A stretch of 64,000 nucleotides of DNA, from assembly GCA_036676475.1 (NCBI GenBank), contig JAKFCU010000084.1, positions 3,973-67,972 of the forward strand, read 5' to 3'. How positions within the stretch are numbered: position 1 is the first letter of the stretch; the number at the start of each line of letters is the position of its first letter. The notes under the pieces were generated by a model that had not been told where the DNA came from, ran no database searches, and saw nothing but the letters and a program-made list of their open reading frames with translations. Source of the DNA: LC029 sp036676475 (GTDB lineage: Bacteria > Bacillota > Bacilli > Aneurinibacillales > RAOX-1). Below are positions 1 to 8,271 of this stretch, piece by piece. The position numbers and the translations under genes are program-made.

Positions 1-1124
1 ATCCCTATTATTTCGGCAATCCGTTCTATATTTCCTTCTATCGCCATGCACGTTTGATTGACTCCAAAACCACGAAAAGCTCCCGCTATTCCGTTGTTGG
101 TATAAATACAATAGCCGTCCAATTCCACATTCGGGATATAATACGGTCCACAGGAATGTTCAATGGCCAAACTAATCACGGCTCCGCCAAGTGAAGCATA
201 GGCCCCTGTATCAGCAAAGGCGGTTACTTGATTGGCAAGGAGAGTTCCATCTTTTTTCGCCGCTGTTTTCATCATCACTTTAAAGGGATGCCTCTTGATT
301 CCAGCCAAAACTGACTCTTCCCGTTTGTAATGAATCTTCACCGGTCTGCCTCCAGTATGTAATGCTAACAGAGCCAGATAAATCTGTACAGTAATTTCGT
401 CCTTGCCTCCAAAGCCTCCGCCAATAGGATTGGAGATCACATGGATCCGGTTGGGATTCCATGCCAGCACCCGGGCAATCTGCAAGCGGTCCCGGAAAGC
501 ATATTGACCCGGACAGCGAATGGTTAAAGAGCCATCCTGTTCAAGCATTCCCCAGCCGCCCTCCGTTTCAATGAAGGCATGCATTTGCCGGGGAGAAAAA
601 TAGGTTTCCTCCACAATGACATCCGCTTCCGCAAAAGCTTTTTCCACATTCCCATTTTTCACCTGAACCCGGCTATGGATATTGCCGGATGGGTGTAAGC
701 GGGGGGCTCCAGCCTTAATTCCCTCCTCAGGATCGATTACAGGTGTCAATTCCTCATATTCCACATCAATCAGACTCAAGGCCTCTTCGGCAATTTCCTC
801 TGTCTTTGCAGCAACCAGGGCAACCGCATCCCCTAAGCATCTCACGACATCATGGCAGAGAACAGGCTGATCGGGAATGACGATGCCAAATCCATTAAAG
901 CCTGGTATATCCTCATGGGTTATAACGCAGATGACTCCTGGATACACTTTGGCTAGGGATGTATCGATTCTTTTAATCCTGGCATAGGGATGCTTCGAAC
1001 GAAGAACTCGTCCCCAAACCATATTGTCAAATTGGTAATCCGTCATATATTTTAACGTACCGGTTACTTTTTCTGGACCATCCTTTCGCGCGACCCGTTT
1101 TCCTACCCAACGGAAATCACTCAT
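1..1124 (-). CDS. pucD: Xanthine dehydrogenase molybdenum-binding subunit (partial, C-terminus beyond window)
   Basis: This is the catalytic molybdopterin subunit of a three-subunit xanthine dehydrogenase, which oxidises hypoxanthine/xanthine to urate in the cytoplasm. Reading from ATG at 1124 the frame stays open to the window edge (about 374 residues), starting MSDFRWVGKRVARKDG and containing the family's GGGFGGKDE (substrate/Moco loop) and AFRGFGVNQ motifs. The start is supported by AAGAGGTGGG 5-6 nt upstream and by an 8-bp overlap with the end of the FAD-subunit gene, implying translational coupling. It is the last visible gene of a pucE-A-B-C-D-like operon. The family identity is clear. 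The exact substrate within the xanthine oxidase family rests on operon context. Confidence 0.93.
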   Translation of the reverse strand, partial: MSDFRWVGKRVARKDGPEKVTGTLKYMTDYQFDNMVWGRVLRSKHPYARIKRIDTSLAKVYPGVICVITHEDIPGFNGFGIVIPDQPVLCHDVVRCLGDAVALVAAKTEEIAEEALSLIDVEYEELTPVIDPEEGIKAGAPRLHPSGNIHSRVQVKNGNVEKAFAEADVIVEETYFSPRQMHAFIETEGGWGMLEQDGSLTIRCPGQYAFRDRLQIARVLAWNPNRIHVISNPIGGGFGGKDEITVQIYLALLALHTGGRPVKIHYKREESVLAGIKRHPFKVMMKTAAKKDGTLLANQVTAFADTGAYASLGGAVISLAIEHSCGPYYIPNVELDGYCIYTNNGIAGAFRGFGVNQTCMAIEGNIERIAEIIG

Positions 1125-1998
1125 GGCTTTCCCACCTCTTTAACAGACGATATAATCCTCTTTCCAAAAGAGCACCAGCCATATCTTTACGATAGGCTGC
1201 TGAAGCACGGATATCAGAAATCGGGGCCACTTCCTTCCAGGCTACTTTCCCGATATCCTGTATCATTTCATTGGTTAACGGGGCCAAGCCCAGCATCGCT
1301 TCACACTTTTTGGCTCGGATGACGGTCGGAGCAACGGAGCCAAAAGCGATCTTCCCCCCTTCCCCCACTCGCAAGCCTGCACCCATTTTCAATTTTATGG
1401 CTACATTGACGATAGAAATTGCTTGAGCCTTCCGAGGTCCCAGTTTCTGAAAAATGGATATTTCGTCGGGTTGTTGAGCCTTGATGATGATCGAGGTAAT
1501 CAACTCGTCTTTTTTAAGGGCCGTTTTTCGAGGTCCGAGAAAGAAATTCTCAATATCGATTATTCTTGTTCCAGACAAAGATTGCACTACGACAAGAGCA
1601 TCCAAAACATAGAGAGCAGGTATCGTATCTCCAGCTGGAGAAGCCGTGGCCAAATTCCCTCCGATCGTGCCCCTATTCCGGATTTGGGTAGCACCTACCT
1701 CCCAGGATGCATCCGCTAGAGCTTGCGCTTTATTTCTAATCAGATGAGATTTCACTATATCCTGATGGGTGCTCATCGCTCCGATATGGATCTCTTCTCC
1801 CTCATCCTTAATATAGCGCAATTCTTTCAAGCCGCTCAAATTGACCCATGTTTGCGGTCGGCCTTTCCCTTCTTTCATCTGCACCACCGCATCCGTTCCA
1901 CCGGCGATGAGACGCATATCATGATCCGACTCCTGAAGGAAAGCTAAACATTCCTGAGTTGTTTTTGGAGAAATCATATCGATTCCGGAGATTCTCAA
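1117..1998 (-). CDS. pucC: Xanthine dehydrogenase FAD-binding subunit
   Basis: This 293-residue CoxM/PucC-type subunit takes electrons from the iron-sulfur centres to FAD. The vanillyl-alcohol-oxidase-like FAD fold is visible as RLIAGGTDAVVQMKEG near residue 30 and the second FAD motif ATQIRNRGTIGGNLATASPAGD near residues 103-124; the C-terminal CO-dehydrogenase flavoprotein domain follows. The start is probably TTG at 1998, because AGGGAGG lies 7-8 nt upstream and the TTG overlaps the preceding TGA stop. The first internal ATG is 21 nt further in and too far from the Shine-Dalgarno sequence. It lies between the MobA-like gene and the molybdenum subunit and overlaps both. Confidence 0.93.
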   Translation of the reverse strand: MRISGIDMISPKTTQECLAFLQESDHDMRLIAGGTDAVVQMKEGKGRPQTWVNLSGLKELRYIKDEGEEIHIGAMSTHQDIVKSHLIRNKAQALADASWEVGATQIRNRGTIGGNLATASPAGDTIPALYVLDALVVVQSLSGTRIIDIENFFLGPRKTALKKDELITSIIIKAQQPDEISIFQKLGPRKAQAISIVNVAIKLKMGAGLRVGEGGKIAFGSVAPTVIRAKKCEAMLGLAPLTNEMIQDIGKVAWKEVAPISDIRASAAYRKDMAGALLERGLYRLLKRWESHE

Positions 1999-2588
1999 TC
2001 GGTTTTCCTCCCTAGATAATCCTGAGTCGTATTGAAATTAAAGAGGATAGAAGGATCATCGATCCTCACATCAGCCACTTGGTCAGCATGGTCCCTTATG
2101 ATACTTTTAAGTCCTTGGGTTTCCTCTGAAAGTTTTGTTAAAGCTGCCATCAACTGACTGGAAATCAGGATGGGGTGGCCTCTTCTCCCATTACATACGG
2201 GGATATGAATCAAAGCTTCCGTCTGCTCAGTGGAATTCAGCAAAGAATTGATGATGGGAGCGGTTACGGGTTGATCCACATTCACGAATAAAATGGCCTT
2301 GAAGTGTCCATCGATGACGGAAAGGCCATTACGGATCGAAGAGCTTTTTCCTTCCTCCCAGTTTTCATTTCTAACGATCTTGGTTTGTAAATCTCCAAAG
2401 TCAATCCATGGTTCATATTGTTCAGACTGATGGCCAAGAACAATAATGAGCTGAGAAATTCGAGATCGGTTGATCTGGTCTACTTGATGGGCGATAAGAG
2501 GCTGGCTGTTCCAATCTAAGAGCCCCTTAGGCTGCCCCATGCGGGATGATCGACCTGCGGCAAGAAGAATCGCAACAAACATCCCCAT
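1995..2588 (-). CDS. pucB: MobA-like nucleotidyltransferase, molybdenum cofactor maturation for xanthine dehydrogenase
   Basis: A 197-residue MobA/MocA-type NTP transferase. The N-terminus shows the nucleotide-binding signature AILLAAGRSSRMGQPKGLL, followed by a Rossmann-like core with VNVDQP (metal/nucleotide site) and GRRGHPILIS. In B. subtilis PucB and E. coli MocA, relatives prepare the cytosine-dinucleotide form of the cofactor for hydroxylases such as xanthine dehydrogenase. The start is taken at 2588, where TGATG couples it to the stop of the XdhC-like gene; ATG at 2582 is a close alternative. A longer in-frame extension upstream reads through XdhC sequence and is not believed. Confidence 0.87.
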   Translation of the reverse strand: MGMFVAILLAAGRSSRMGQPKGLLDWNSQPLIAHQVDQINRSRISQLIIVLGHQSEQYEPWIDFGDLQTKIVRNENWEEGKSSSIRNGLSVIDGHFKAILFVNVDQPVTAPIINSLLNSTEQTEALIHIPVCNGRRGHPILISSQLMAALTKLSEETQGLKSIIRDHADQVADVRIDDPSILFNFNTTQDYLGRKTD

Positions 2589-3703
2589 CACCCGGAAGCG
2601 GAGATAGGAAGAGAGCATCCAAACGGCTGAATAAAGATAGAATATCGTCCTCCACACACCGGCTGAACATCATGGTAAGCACCGCTGAAATGGACTTCCT
2701 CTCGATGGGTTGTCCCGGACTTCAGGCATTCCAAAGCGATCTCCATCATTTCATTCTCTCTTCTTCCGCCCCCAACGGTTCGATAAATCCTCCCATCTTC
2801 CCATACTATAGCGCGGCTGCCAACTCCGCGAGGAACATGGCCTGAAGTGTGAATAATCATCAGAGAAGCAAATTTCTTCCCCTCTTCCATGGCGTTTGCC
2901 ATCACAGAAAACAACTCGATATCCTGTCTCATTCGCTTTTCATCGTAAGGATGAACTTTATCTGTTTGATCAAGAGAAGACAACGGCCTCCCTGTTCCTC
3001 CACTGCGGTATTGTTGAATTTCAGCGAGAATTGAGAAGGCAATCTCTTGGGGTGTCTCCGAATGAAAGTCAAGACCAACCGGTGAAAAAAGATTAGCCTG
3101 TTTCCGGGGATCTAATCCCTGCTCTTCCAGAAGCTTGAAGATAAATCGGATCTTGCGTTCGCTTCCGACCATACCGATATAAGGGATGGGTCTCGCCAAT
3201 AGATTTGCTAAACAGACAGCATCTGTTCTGTGACCTCTTGTTACAATCACGGCATAGCATTGAGAATGGAAAGGAATCTGCTCAATAATGTCTGGAAAGG
3301 GTCCACAGTGAATTTCATCCGCTTGAGTAAATTTTTGTGGATTGGCATACTCCGGACGATCATCCACGATTAAGACCCGGAAAGAGAGAAACCGTGCCAT
3401 CGTGGCAAGATATCCTGCAATATGACCACTTCCAAAGATAATGAGAGTTGGGGGAGGTGTAAAAGGTTCGATCATCCACTCTATTCGCTTTCCCCTTTGC
3501 TCCATCTGCCAAATGCCAACTTTCTTCTCAGGAATAGGGGTGAAAATGGATTTATCTGGCCCATCCGTGAAAACAGTACCACCCTTGCAGTTATAAAGCA
3601 CATGCGATCCTATCCATTCCTCCTGTTCTCCTCCCACGACGGTCCCTAAACTAATTTCTCTTCCATTCTCCAGTTCATGCAGTAAAGTTCGGAAGATATT
3701 CAT
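2588..3703 (-). CDS. pucA: XdhC/CoxI-family molybdenum cofactor insertion protein
   Basis: A 371-residue accessory protein of the XdhC family, which sulfurates and delivers molybdenum cofactor to xanthine dehydrogenase. The N-terminal XdhC domain (residues about 1-85, MNIFRTLLHELENGREISL) is followed by a Rossmann domain with LIIFGSGHIAGYLA and VDDRPEYA, then a second XdhC-type segment containing GHVPRGVGSRAIVW and the VCGG motif near the C-terminus. In this protein the two halves are in inverted order compared with some homologs. The start is ATG at 3703, preceded by AAGGGGGG. A longer in-frame reading from TTG at 3784 would overlap the FeS gene and lacks its own ribosome binding site. Confidence 0.88.
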   Translation of the reverse strand: MNIFRTLLHELENGREISLGTVVGGEQEEWIGSHVLYNCKGGTVFTDGPDKSIFTPIPEKKVGIWQMEQRGKRIEWMIEPFTPPPTLIIFGSGHIAGYLATMARFLSFRVLIVDDRPEYANPQKFTQADEIHCGPFPDIIEQIPFHSQCYAVIVTRGHRTDAVCLANLLARPIPYIGMVGSERKIRFIFKLLEEQGLDPRKQANLFSPVGLDFHSETPQEIAFSILAEIQQYRSGGTGRPLSSLDQTDKVHPYDEKRMRQDIELFSVMANAMEEGKKFASLMIIHTSGHVPRGVGSRAIVWEDGRIYRTVGGGRRENEMMEIALECLKSGTTHREEVHFSGAYHDVQPVCGGRYSIFIQPFGCSLPISASG

Positions 3704-3714
3704 TCTTTCCCCCC

Positions 3715-4185
3715 TTACGCCATTTGCTTTTCTGCCGCTTTCGCGACCGCTTGAATGATCTTGGAATATCCTGTACACCGGCAAAGATTGCCAGCAAGCG
3801 CATCTTTTATTTCTTCATCGCTCGGTATATAGGAAATACGATTCAAATATGAACGCGCAGCTACAATGATTCCTGGTGTACAGTACCCGCATTGGGTTGC
3901 CCCACATTCCAAAAACGCCTCTTGAACCGGGTCTAAATGCTCAGGACCCCCGATGCCCTCCACAGTCGTGATGGCTTCACCATCCATTTGACCGACTAAG
4001 ATGAGACAAGAACATACGACTTCACCGTTTAAAATGACCGAGCAACTTCCACACTCCCCTTTTCCACAGCATTCTTTACTGCCCATCAAGCCCAGATCTT
4101 CACGCAACACGTCTAAGAGCGGCTTGGATGGAAAAGTGGTGACCGAAACCGTCTGATCATTCACCGTAAATTTGAACGGTTTCAA
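3715..4185 (-). CDS. pucE: Xanthine dehydrogenase [2Fe-2S] subunit
   Basis: A 156-residue two-cluster iron-sulfur subunit, usual length for the CoxS/PucE family. The plant-ferredoxin-type cluster is bound by Cys40, Cys45, Cys48 and Cys60 (CCGKGECGSC...C). The second cluster is bound by Cys99, Cys102, Cys135 and Cys137 (QCGYCTPG...NLCRCTGY). It is the first gene of the operon, with AAGGGGAG before the ATG, and it follows a purine riboswitch/terminator by about 25 bp. Electrons pass from the Mo centre through these clusters to FAD. Confidence 0.95.
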   Translation of the reverse strand: MKPFKFTVNDQTVSVTTFPSKPLLDVLREDLGLMGSKECCGKGECGSCSVILNGEVVCSCLILVGQMDGEAITTVEGIGGPEHLDPVQEAFLECGATQCGYCTPGIIVAARSYLNRISYIPSDEEIKDALAGNLCRCTGYSKIIQAVAKAAEKQMA

Positions 4186-4208
4186 TTCATTCTCCCCTTC
4201 CCTGATTC

Positions 4209-4324
4209 AAAAATAAAAATTCCTAGCTACGAGAAAAAACCACATAAGGTGGATTTTTCTCGTAGCTAGGAAATTTACGGTTTCCAGTAGAGACCCCCAA
4301 CCCCTATTGTTGAGGTTATACGAG
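4209..4324 (-). promoter_or_regulatory. Purine riboswitch (aptamer 4259-4324) with overlapping terminator, ON-type
   Basis: On the minus strand the aptamer shows P1 (CTCGTA/TACGAG), J1/2 UAAC, a 7-bp P2 with the loop AATAGGG, J2/3 GTCTCTAC, P3 with the invariant loop CCGTAAA, and a C in the ligand-pairing position before the 3' P1 strand. This matches the guanine-type purine class except that J3/1 reads UAGC instead of GAC and P3 appears to carry a bulged U. Immediately downstream the 3' aptamer strand is the left arm of a perfect 19-bp inverted repeat (4220-4238 / 4254-4272) followed by a T-rich tract, a terminator. Aptamer P1 and the terminator are mutually exclusive, so ligand binding should allow read-through. 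The controlled operon is xanthine dehydrogenase. Ligand identity (guanine, xanthine, hypoxanthine) cannot be read from the sequence. Confidence 0.88.
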
Positions 4325-4378
4325 TGCAACTCTTCTTCTTTCCGACAGCTTTAGAGGGTGATGTGCCTATTTGATCTT

Positions 4379-4407
4379 AGTTTAGAGAATGGTTGACTAA
4401 TTGTCAA
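4379..4407 (-). promoter_or_regulatory. Sigma-A promoter of the xanthine dehydrogenase operon
   Basis: On the minus strand TTGACA (4402-4407), a 17-nt spacer and TAAACT (4379-4384) form a near-consensus promoter about 55 nt before the riboswitch aptamer. The -35 hexamer sits inside a TTGAC-N5-GTCAA palindrome, a possible operator. Confidence 0.72.
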
Positions 4408-4483
4408 TAATATTTAAAACATTTAAATTATTAAACGAAACATGATAAGAAAGCAACTTGCGTAGCCGAATGCGTATAAAAGG

Positions 4484-4518
4484 CAAAAAAGAAGTCCTTG
4501 GCTATTTCACCAAGGACC
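4484..4518 (-). terminator. Rho-independent terminator of the formate dehydrogenase gene
   Basis: Minus strand GTCCTTGG...CCAAGGAC hairpin followed by TTCTTTTTT, directly after the formate dehydrogenase stop. Confidence 0.88.
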
Positions 4519-4528
4519 ACCATTTCTC

Positions 4529-6610
4529 TTATAAGGCTGATAAAATCGGCTCAATTCTAACGGCACAAGCTTTAAATTCCGCCGTTCCGGCTAACGGATC
4601 GGTTGCACTGATCGTCAACTGATTCGTATTAGCCTGATCAGGGAAGTGGAACGTCATAAAAACAAGACCTGAAGAGACCTTCTTACTAATTTTCACTTTT
4701 GTTGTCACCATTCCCCGCCTGGATTCCACTCGAACGGTATCCCCGTCGCTTAATCCAAGCTTCGCAGCGTCCTCTTGGCAAATTTCCAGGAATTCCTCCG
4801 CATCTTTCATCTTTTGATAGTTTTGCGTTTGAACGCCTGTATTATAAAACGATAGTCGTCTACCTGTCGTCAACTGGAATGGATATTGCTCATCAGGCAT
4901 TTCTACAGGCGGTCGGTAGTTAGTTGGATGGAATGTGGCTTTCATCCCCACCTCTTCAGCCCATAAACGTTCATGAAGAAATTCCGTTCCCGGATGAGAC
5001 TCCTGTGGACAAGGCCACTGAAGGCCACCTTCGTTGTCCAGACGACTATAAGTAACACCGGCAAAATTTGGAGCCACTAAGCGAATTTCCTCCCAAATTT
5101 CTTCTGCCAGGGTATAGTTCCACCCGGCACCCATCCGATTGGCCATATCTTGAACGATCAAATGGTCTTGACGGGCTGACCCCGGTGGCTTTATCGCAGG
5201 TCGCATACGCTGGATTCGGCGCTCTGAATTGATCACGGTACCGTCGTTCTCAGCCCAGCCTGCAGCTGGCAGAACCACATCGGCTAACTGAGCGGTTTTG
5301 GTTAGCAGGATATCCTGGACAACCAAGAATTCTAAACCCTCAAACAGCTTCTGAATATGATGGCTATCTGCATCGGACTGGACAGGATTTTCACCAATGA
5401 CATAGAGGGCCTTGATCTCTTTCGTTTCCATGGCATCCAGCATGGCGGTTTGATGTTTACCGATTTTTTCAGGGACAGGGGTACCCCATACCTGTTCATA
5501 AAGCTTTCTACCCTCAGGATCGTTGTAACTCCATCCTCCCGCTAAGCGATTAGGAAGAGCCCCCATATCTCCTCCGCCTTGCACATTGTTTTGTCCTCGC
5601 AGAGGATTCAACGCCGAGCCATATTTTCCAATATGACCCGTCAGCAAGGCCAAGTTGATGATGGCGAAAACATTCTCGGTTCCATTGTGATGCTCCGTTA
5701 TGCCAAGCGTCCAGTTAATGATGGCCTTATCGGCCTTCGCATACATTCTGGCCACTTCTCGAATATCCTCAGCAGGAACCCCCGTGATTTTTTCAGCCAC
5801 AATCGGCGGATAGGCTTGAACATGCTTCTTGTAAGCTTCAAAATCAGCAGTAGCTCGACGGACAAATTCCTCATTGTACAGACCTTCTTCAATGATGACA
5901 TAACCCATTGCATTCGCTAAGGCAATATCCGTTCCGACACGAACAGGCAACCACTTTTCCGCCAATTTGGTTTGATCAATTTTCCTTGGGTCTATGACGA
6001 TCATCTTAGCCCCATTCTTGATGCCTCGCCTAATATGATTAAAAATAATAGGATGACATTCCTGGGTATTGCTGCCCCAAGCAATAATGACATCTGCCTG
6101 CTCCATTTCATCATAAGATCCTGTTGCTGCACCCATACCGAATACCGTCACCAGACCGGTGACGCTTGGGGCGTGTCAGGTTCGGTTACAGCTGTCAATG
6201 TTATTGGTCCCTATGACGGTACGCATAAATTTGGCAGCAAGATAATTCAACTCATTGCTAGACCGTGAGGAGCTAAAGCATCCAAAGGCATCCGGACCAT
6301 ACTGAGATCTGATACCGCCAAACTTCTGAGCAATCAAATCCAATGCTTCATCCCAACTGCTTGGTTCCAAAACACCATTCTTGCGGATCAATGGCTGAGT
6401 CAAACGCCTATCGCTATATACATATCCCCAGCCCAATGCTCCTTTCACACAGGTCTCTCCATGACTGGATGGATTGCTCTGACTGCCGCGAACCTTCGTG
6501 ATCTTCCCATCCTCAAGTTGAACGGTTAATCCGCAGCCGGTTCCACAGAAACTACATATCGTTTCCACTTCTCCTTGAACATGAGTAGCTTTCCCATCGT
6601 GATTTTCCAT
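4529..6610 (-). CDS. fdhF: Selenocysteine-containing formate dehydrogenase (molybdopterin oxidoreductase)
   Basis: This is one gene of about 693 residues that contains an in-frame UGA at 6176-6178, decoded as selenocysteine (Sec145). The flanking peptide NIDSCNRT-Sec-HAPSV is the diagnostic active-site sequence of selenoprotein formate dehydrogenases (E. coli FdhF has Sec140), and frame and homology continue unbroken past the UGA. The N-terminus binds a [4Fe-4S] cluster through Cys19, Cys22, Cys26 and Cys54. The remaining domains bind bis-MGD; GSNTQECHP and TGRRLSFYNTG are typical. Formate is oxidised to CO2. There is no signal peptide, so it acts in the cytoplasm. AGGGGAT precedes the ATG. 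It stands alone between two terminators or promoters, with no partner subunit in the window. Length is close to FdhF (715 residues). It is not a pseudogene, because a SECIS hairpin follows the UGA. Confidence 0.93.
6140..6178 (-). promoter_or_regulatory. UGA selenocysteine codon and bacterial SECIS element
   Basis: After the UGA (6176-6178) come 11 nt and then a perfect 7-bp stem CGTCACC/GGTGACG with loop GGTCU (6146-6164). The loop places GGU-CU at the same codon offset as in E. coli fdhF, whose SECIS loop is also AGGUCU. This is the SelB-binding element directing Sec insertion. Confidence 0.92.
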
Positions 6611-6645
6611 TGGTATATCCCCTACCTTGTCTTTATATAATATGA

Positions 6646-6665
6646 ATATCTAAATTTTTAGATAT
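6646..6665. promoter_or_regulatory. Palindromic operator candidate upstream of formate dehydrogenase
   Basis: Perfect 9-bp inverted repeat ATATCTAAA-TT-TTTAGATAT, 36 bp before the formate dehydrogenase start, in the divergent promoter region. The protein that would bind is unknown. Confidence 0.4.
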
Positions 6666-6714
6666 AATCTGACCCTTTTTAGTCCCGGAGGTGAGCATTA
6701 CTATTCATTATGAA

Positions 6715-6732
6715 CGAAAATGCATATTTTCG
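6715..6732. promoter_or_regulatory. Inverted-repeat operator candidate upstream of the purine permease
   Basis: CGAAAAT-GCAT-ATTTTCG lies 50 bp before the permease start. CGAA-containing inverted sites recall PurR boxes in Bacillus, but spacing and flanks do not match the consensus well, so the assignment is open. Confidence 0.35.
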
Positions 6733-6782
6733 AAAGCGTTTGACTTAAAATTTCATATTTAAAAGCGAAAGGAGATTGGATC

Positions 6783-8159
6783 ATGGATCTTCATCCACAG
6801 CTTGAAAAGGACAAGGGGAACAAAACAGGACAGCCCTCAACTAATCCGCAATGGCTGGACCGCATCTTTCAGTTAACGGCACGACAAACCAACGTTAGAA
6901 CTGAGGTTATCGCGGGAATCACGACGTTCATGACGATGAGTTACATTATTTTCGTCAACCCTATGATTCTTTCAGATGCTGGTATCCCGAAAGAAGCAGC
7001 TATTGCTGCCACCATCTGGGCCAGTGTGATTGCTACGGTCCTTTTTGCACTCTGGGCCAATATGCCCATTGCCGTCGCTCCTGGTATGGGACTCAATGCA
7101 TTTTTTACCTATACCGTCGTTTTGGGGCAAGGTTTGGCTTGGCAGACCGCATTAGGAGCCGTCTTTATTTCGGGTGTCGTGTTTCTCATCCTCACTCTGA
7201 CCGGTATCCGAAAAATGCTAGTCGATGGGGTACCCGAAGTACTTCGATCCGCTATTGGTGTCGGGATTGGATTATTCATCGCTTTCATCGGTTTGAAAAA
7301 TGCGGGCATTATCGTCCAGAGTGATGCCACCTTTGTTGCTCTCGGCCAAATGACCACCCCTGGCCCCCTCTTAGCTATAGCCGGCTTGATCTTGGCTTCT
7401 ATCTTAATGGCTCGTAAAATTAAAGGAGCCCTTGTTATTAGCATTCTCGTCATCACCGCTTTAGCGATGATGGCCGGGGTGGCCCAAACTCCCAAAGGCG
7501 TTGGCGATATCATTTCCTTTTCTCTTCCCAGTTTATCCGAAACCTTTATGCAGATGGATGTTAAAGCAGCTATCGGCTATGGAATATTATCCGTTATCTT
7601 TTCCTTTACGATTGTGGAATTATTTGATAATCTCGCTACTCTGATTGGATTAAGCAAAAAAGCAGGCCTAATGGACGAAAAAGGAGAAATCCATAATCTA
7701 AACCGTGCTTTAACGGCTGATGCCTTCGCTACCATGTGCAGTGCAGCTATGGGCTCCACTGCGATGAACGCTTATATTGAGAATGCAACAGGGATTGCCG
7801 AAGGAGGTCGTACAGGTCTTAAAGCCTTGGTCGTTGCCGGGTTATTTTTACTCGCTCTCTTCTTTACTCCCTTGGTCACCTTGATTCCTTCCGTAGCCAC
7901 TGCGCCCATCCTGGTACTGGTTGGGGCTCTGATGCTGAATGAAATTATCCATATCCGTTTTGATGATTTTACTGATGTGATTCCCGCCTTCCTGACCATG
8001 ATCATGATGCCGCTAACCTTTAGCATTGCAGAAGGTCTGGCATTTGGCTTCATCTCATATACTTTATTAAAAGTGCTGACTGGGCGTAGCAAGGAAGTCA
8101 AATGGATCGTCTATTTCATTAGTGCCGCTTTTATCATCAATTTCATTTATCACGGTTAA
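6783..8159 (+). CDS. NCS2-family purine (guanine/hypoxanthine-type) permease
   Basis: A 458-residue integral membrane protein of the AzgA/PbuG branch of NCS2 transporters, which import guanine, hypoxanthine or adenine with protons. The branch signature is in the N-terminal region RTEVIAGITTFMTMSYIIFVNP, followed by about 12 hydrophobic segments and the ELFDNLATLIGLSKKAGLMD region that carries the substrate/proton acidic residues. AAAGGAG precedes the ATG. It is followed by its own terminator and then adenine deaminase, so import and deamination of purines are encoded side by side. It is divergent from formate dehydrogenase. Confidence 0.92.
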   Translation: MDLHPQLEKDKGNKTGQPSTNPQWLDRIFQLTARQTNVRTEVIAGITTFMTMSYIIFVNPMILSDAGIPKEAAIAATIWASVIATVLFALWANMPIAVAPGMGLNAFFTYTVVLGQGLAWQTALGAVFISGVVFLILTLTGIRKMLVDGVPEVLRSAIGVGIGLFIAFIGLKNAGIIVQSDATFVALGQMTTPGPLLAIAGLILASILMARKIKGALVISILVITALAMMAGVAQTPKGVGDIISFSLPSLSETFMQMDVKAAIGYGILSVIFSFTIVELFDNLATLIGLSKKAGLMDEKGEIHNLNRALTADAFATMCSAAMGSTAMNAYIENATGIAEGGRTGLKALVVAGLFLLALFFTPLVTLIPSVATAPILVLVGALMLNEIIHIRFDDFTDVIPAFLTMIMMPLTFSIAEGLAFGFISYTLLKVLTGRSKEVKWIVYFISAAFIINFIYHG

Positions 8160-8171
8160 ACAGTATATCCT

Positions 8172-8200
8172 AAGAGTCTCCCCAGGAGACTCTTTTATTT
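8172..8200 (+). terminator. Terminator of the purine permease gene
   Basis: AAGAGTCTCC-CCA-GGAGACTCTT followed by TTATTT. Confidence 0.9.
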
Positions 8201-8215
8201 ACACTTATCAGTCAA

Positions 8216-8254
8216 GTGTTATACGCATAAAGCTGCGCCAGTAGCTTTCTTATA
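8216..8254. repeat. Dispersed intergenic repeat, copy A
   Basis: About 38 bp matching the reverse complement of the element at 61835-61895 with about three mismatches (core: TATACGCATAA, GCTGC, CCAGTAGCTTTCTTAT). This copy keeps one arm of the fold. It lies between the permease terminator and the adenine deaminase ribosome binding site. Confidence 0.6.
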
Positions 8255-8271
8255 GGCAGGGAGGGCAGGGC

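Noticed and set aside
6176..6610. A truncated formate dehydrogenase or nonsense-mutated pseudogene
   Set aside because: The UGA is exactly at the selenocysteine site and is followed by a correct SECIS hairpin with unbroken frame, so it is read as one selenoprotein gene.
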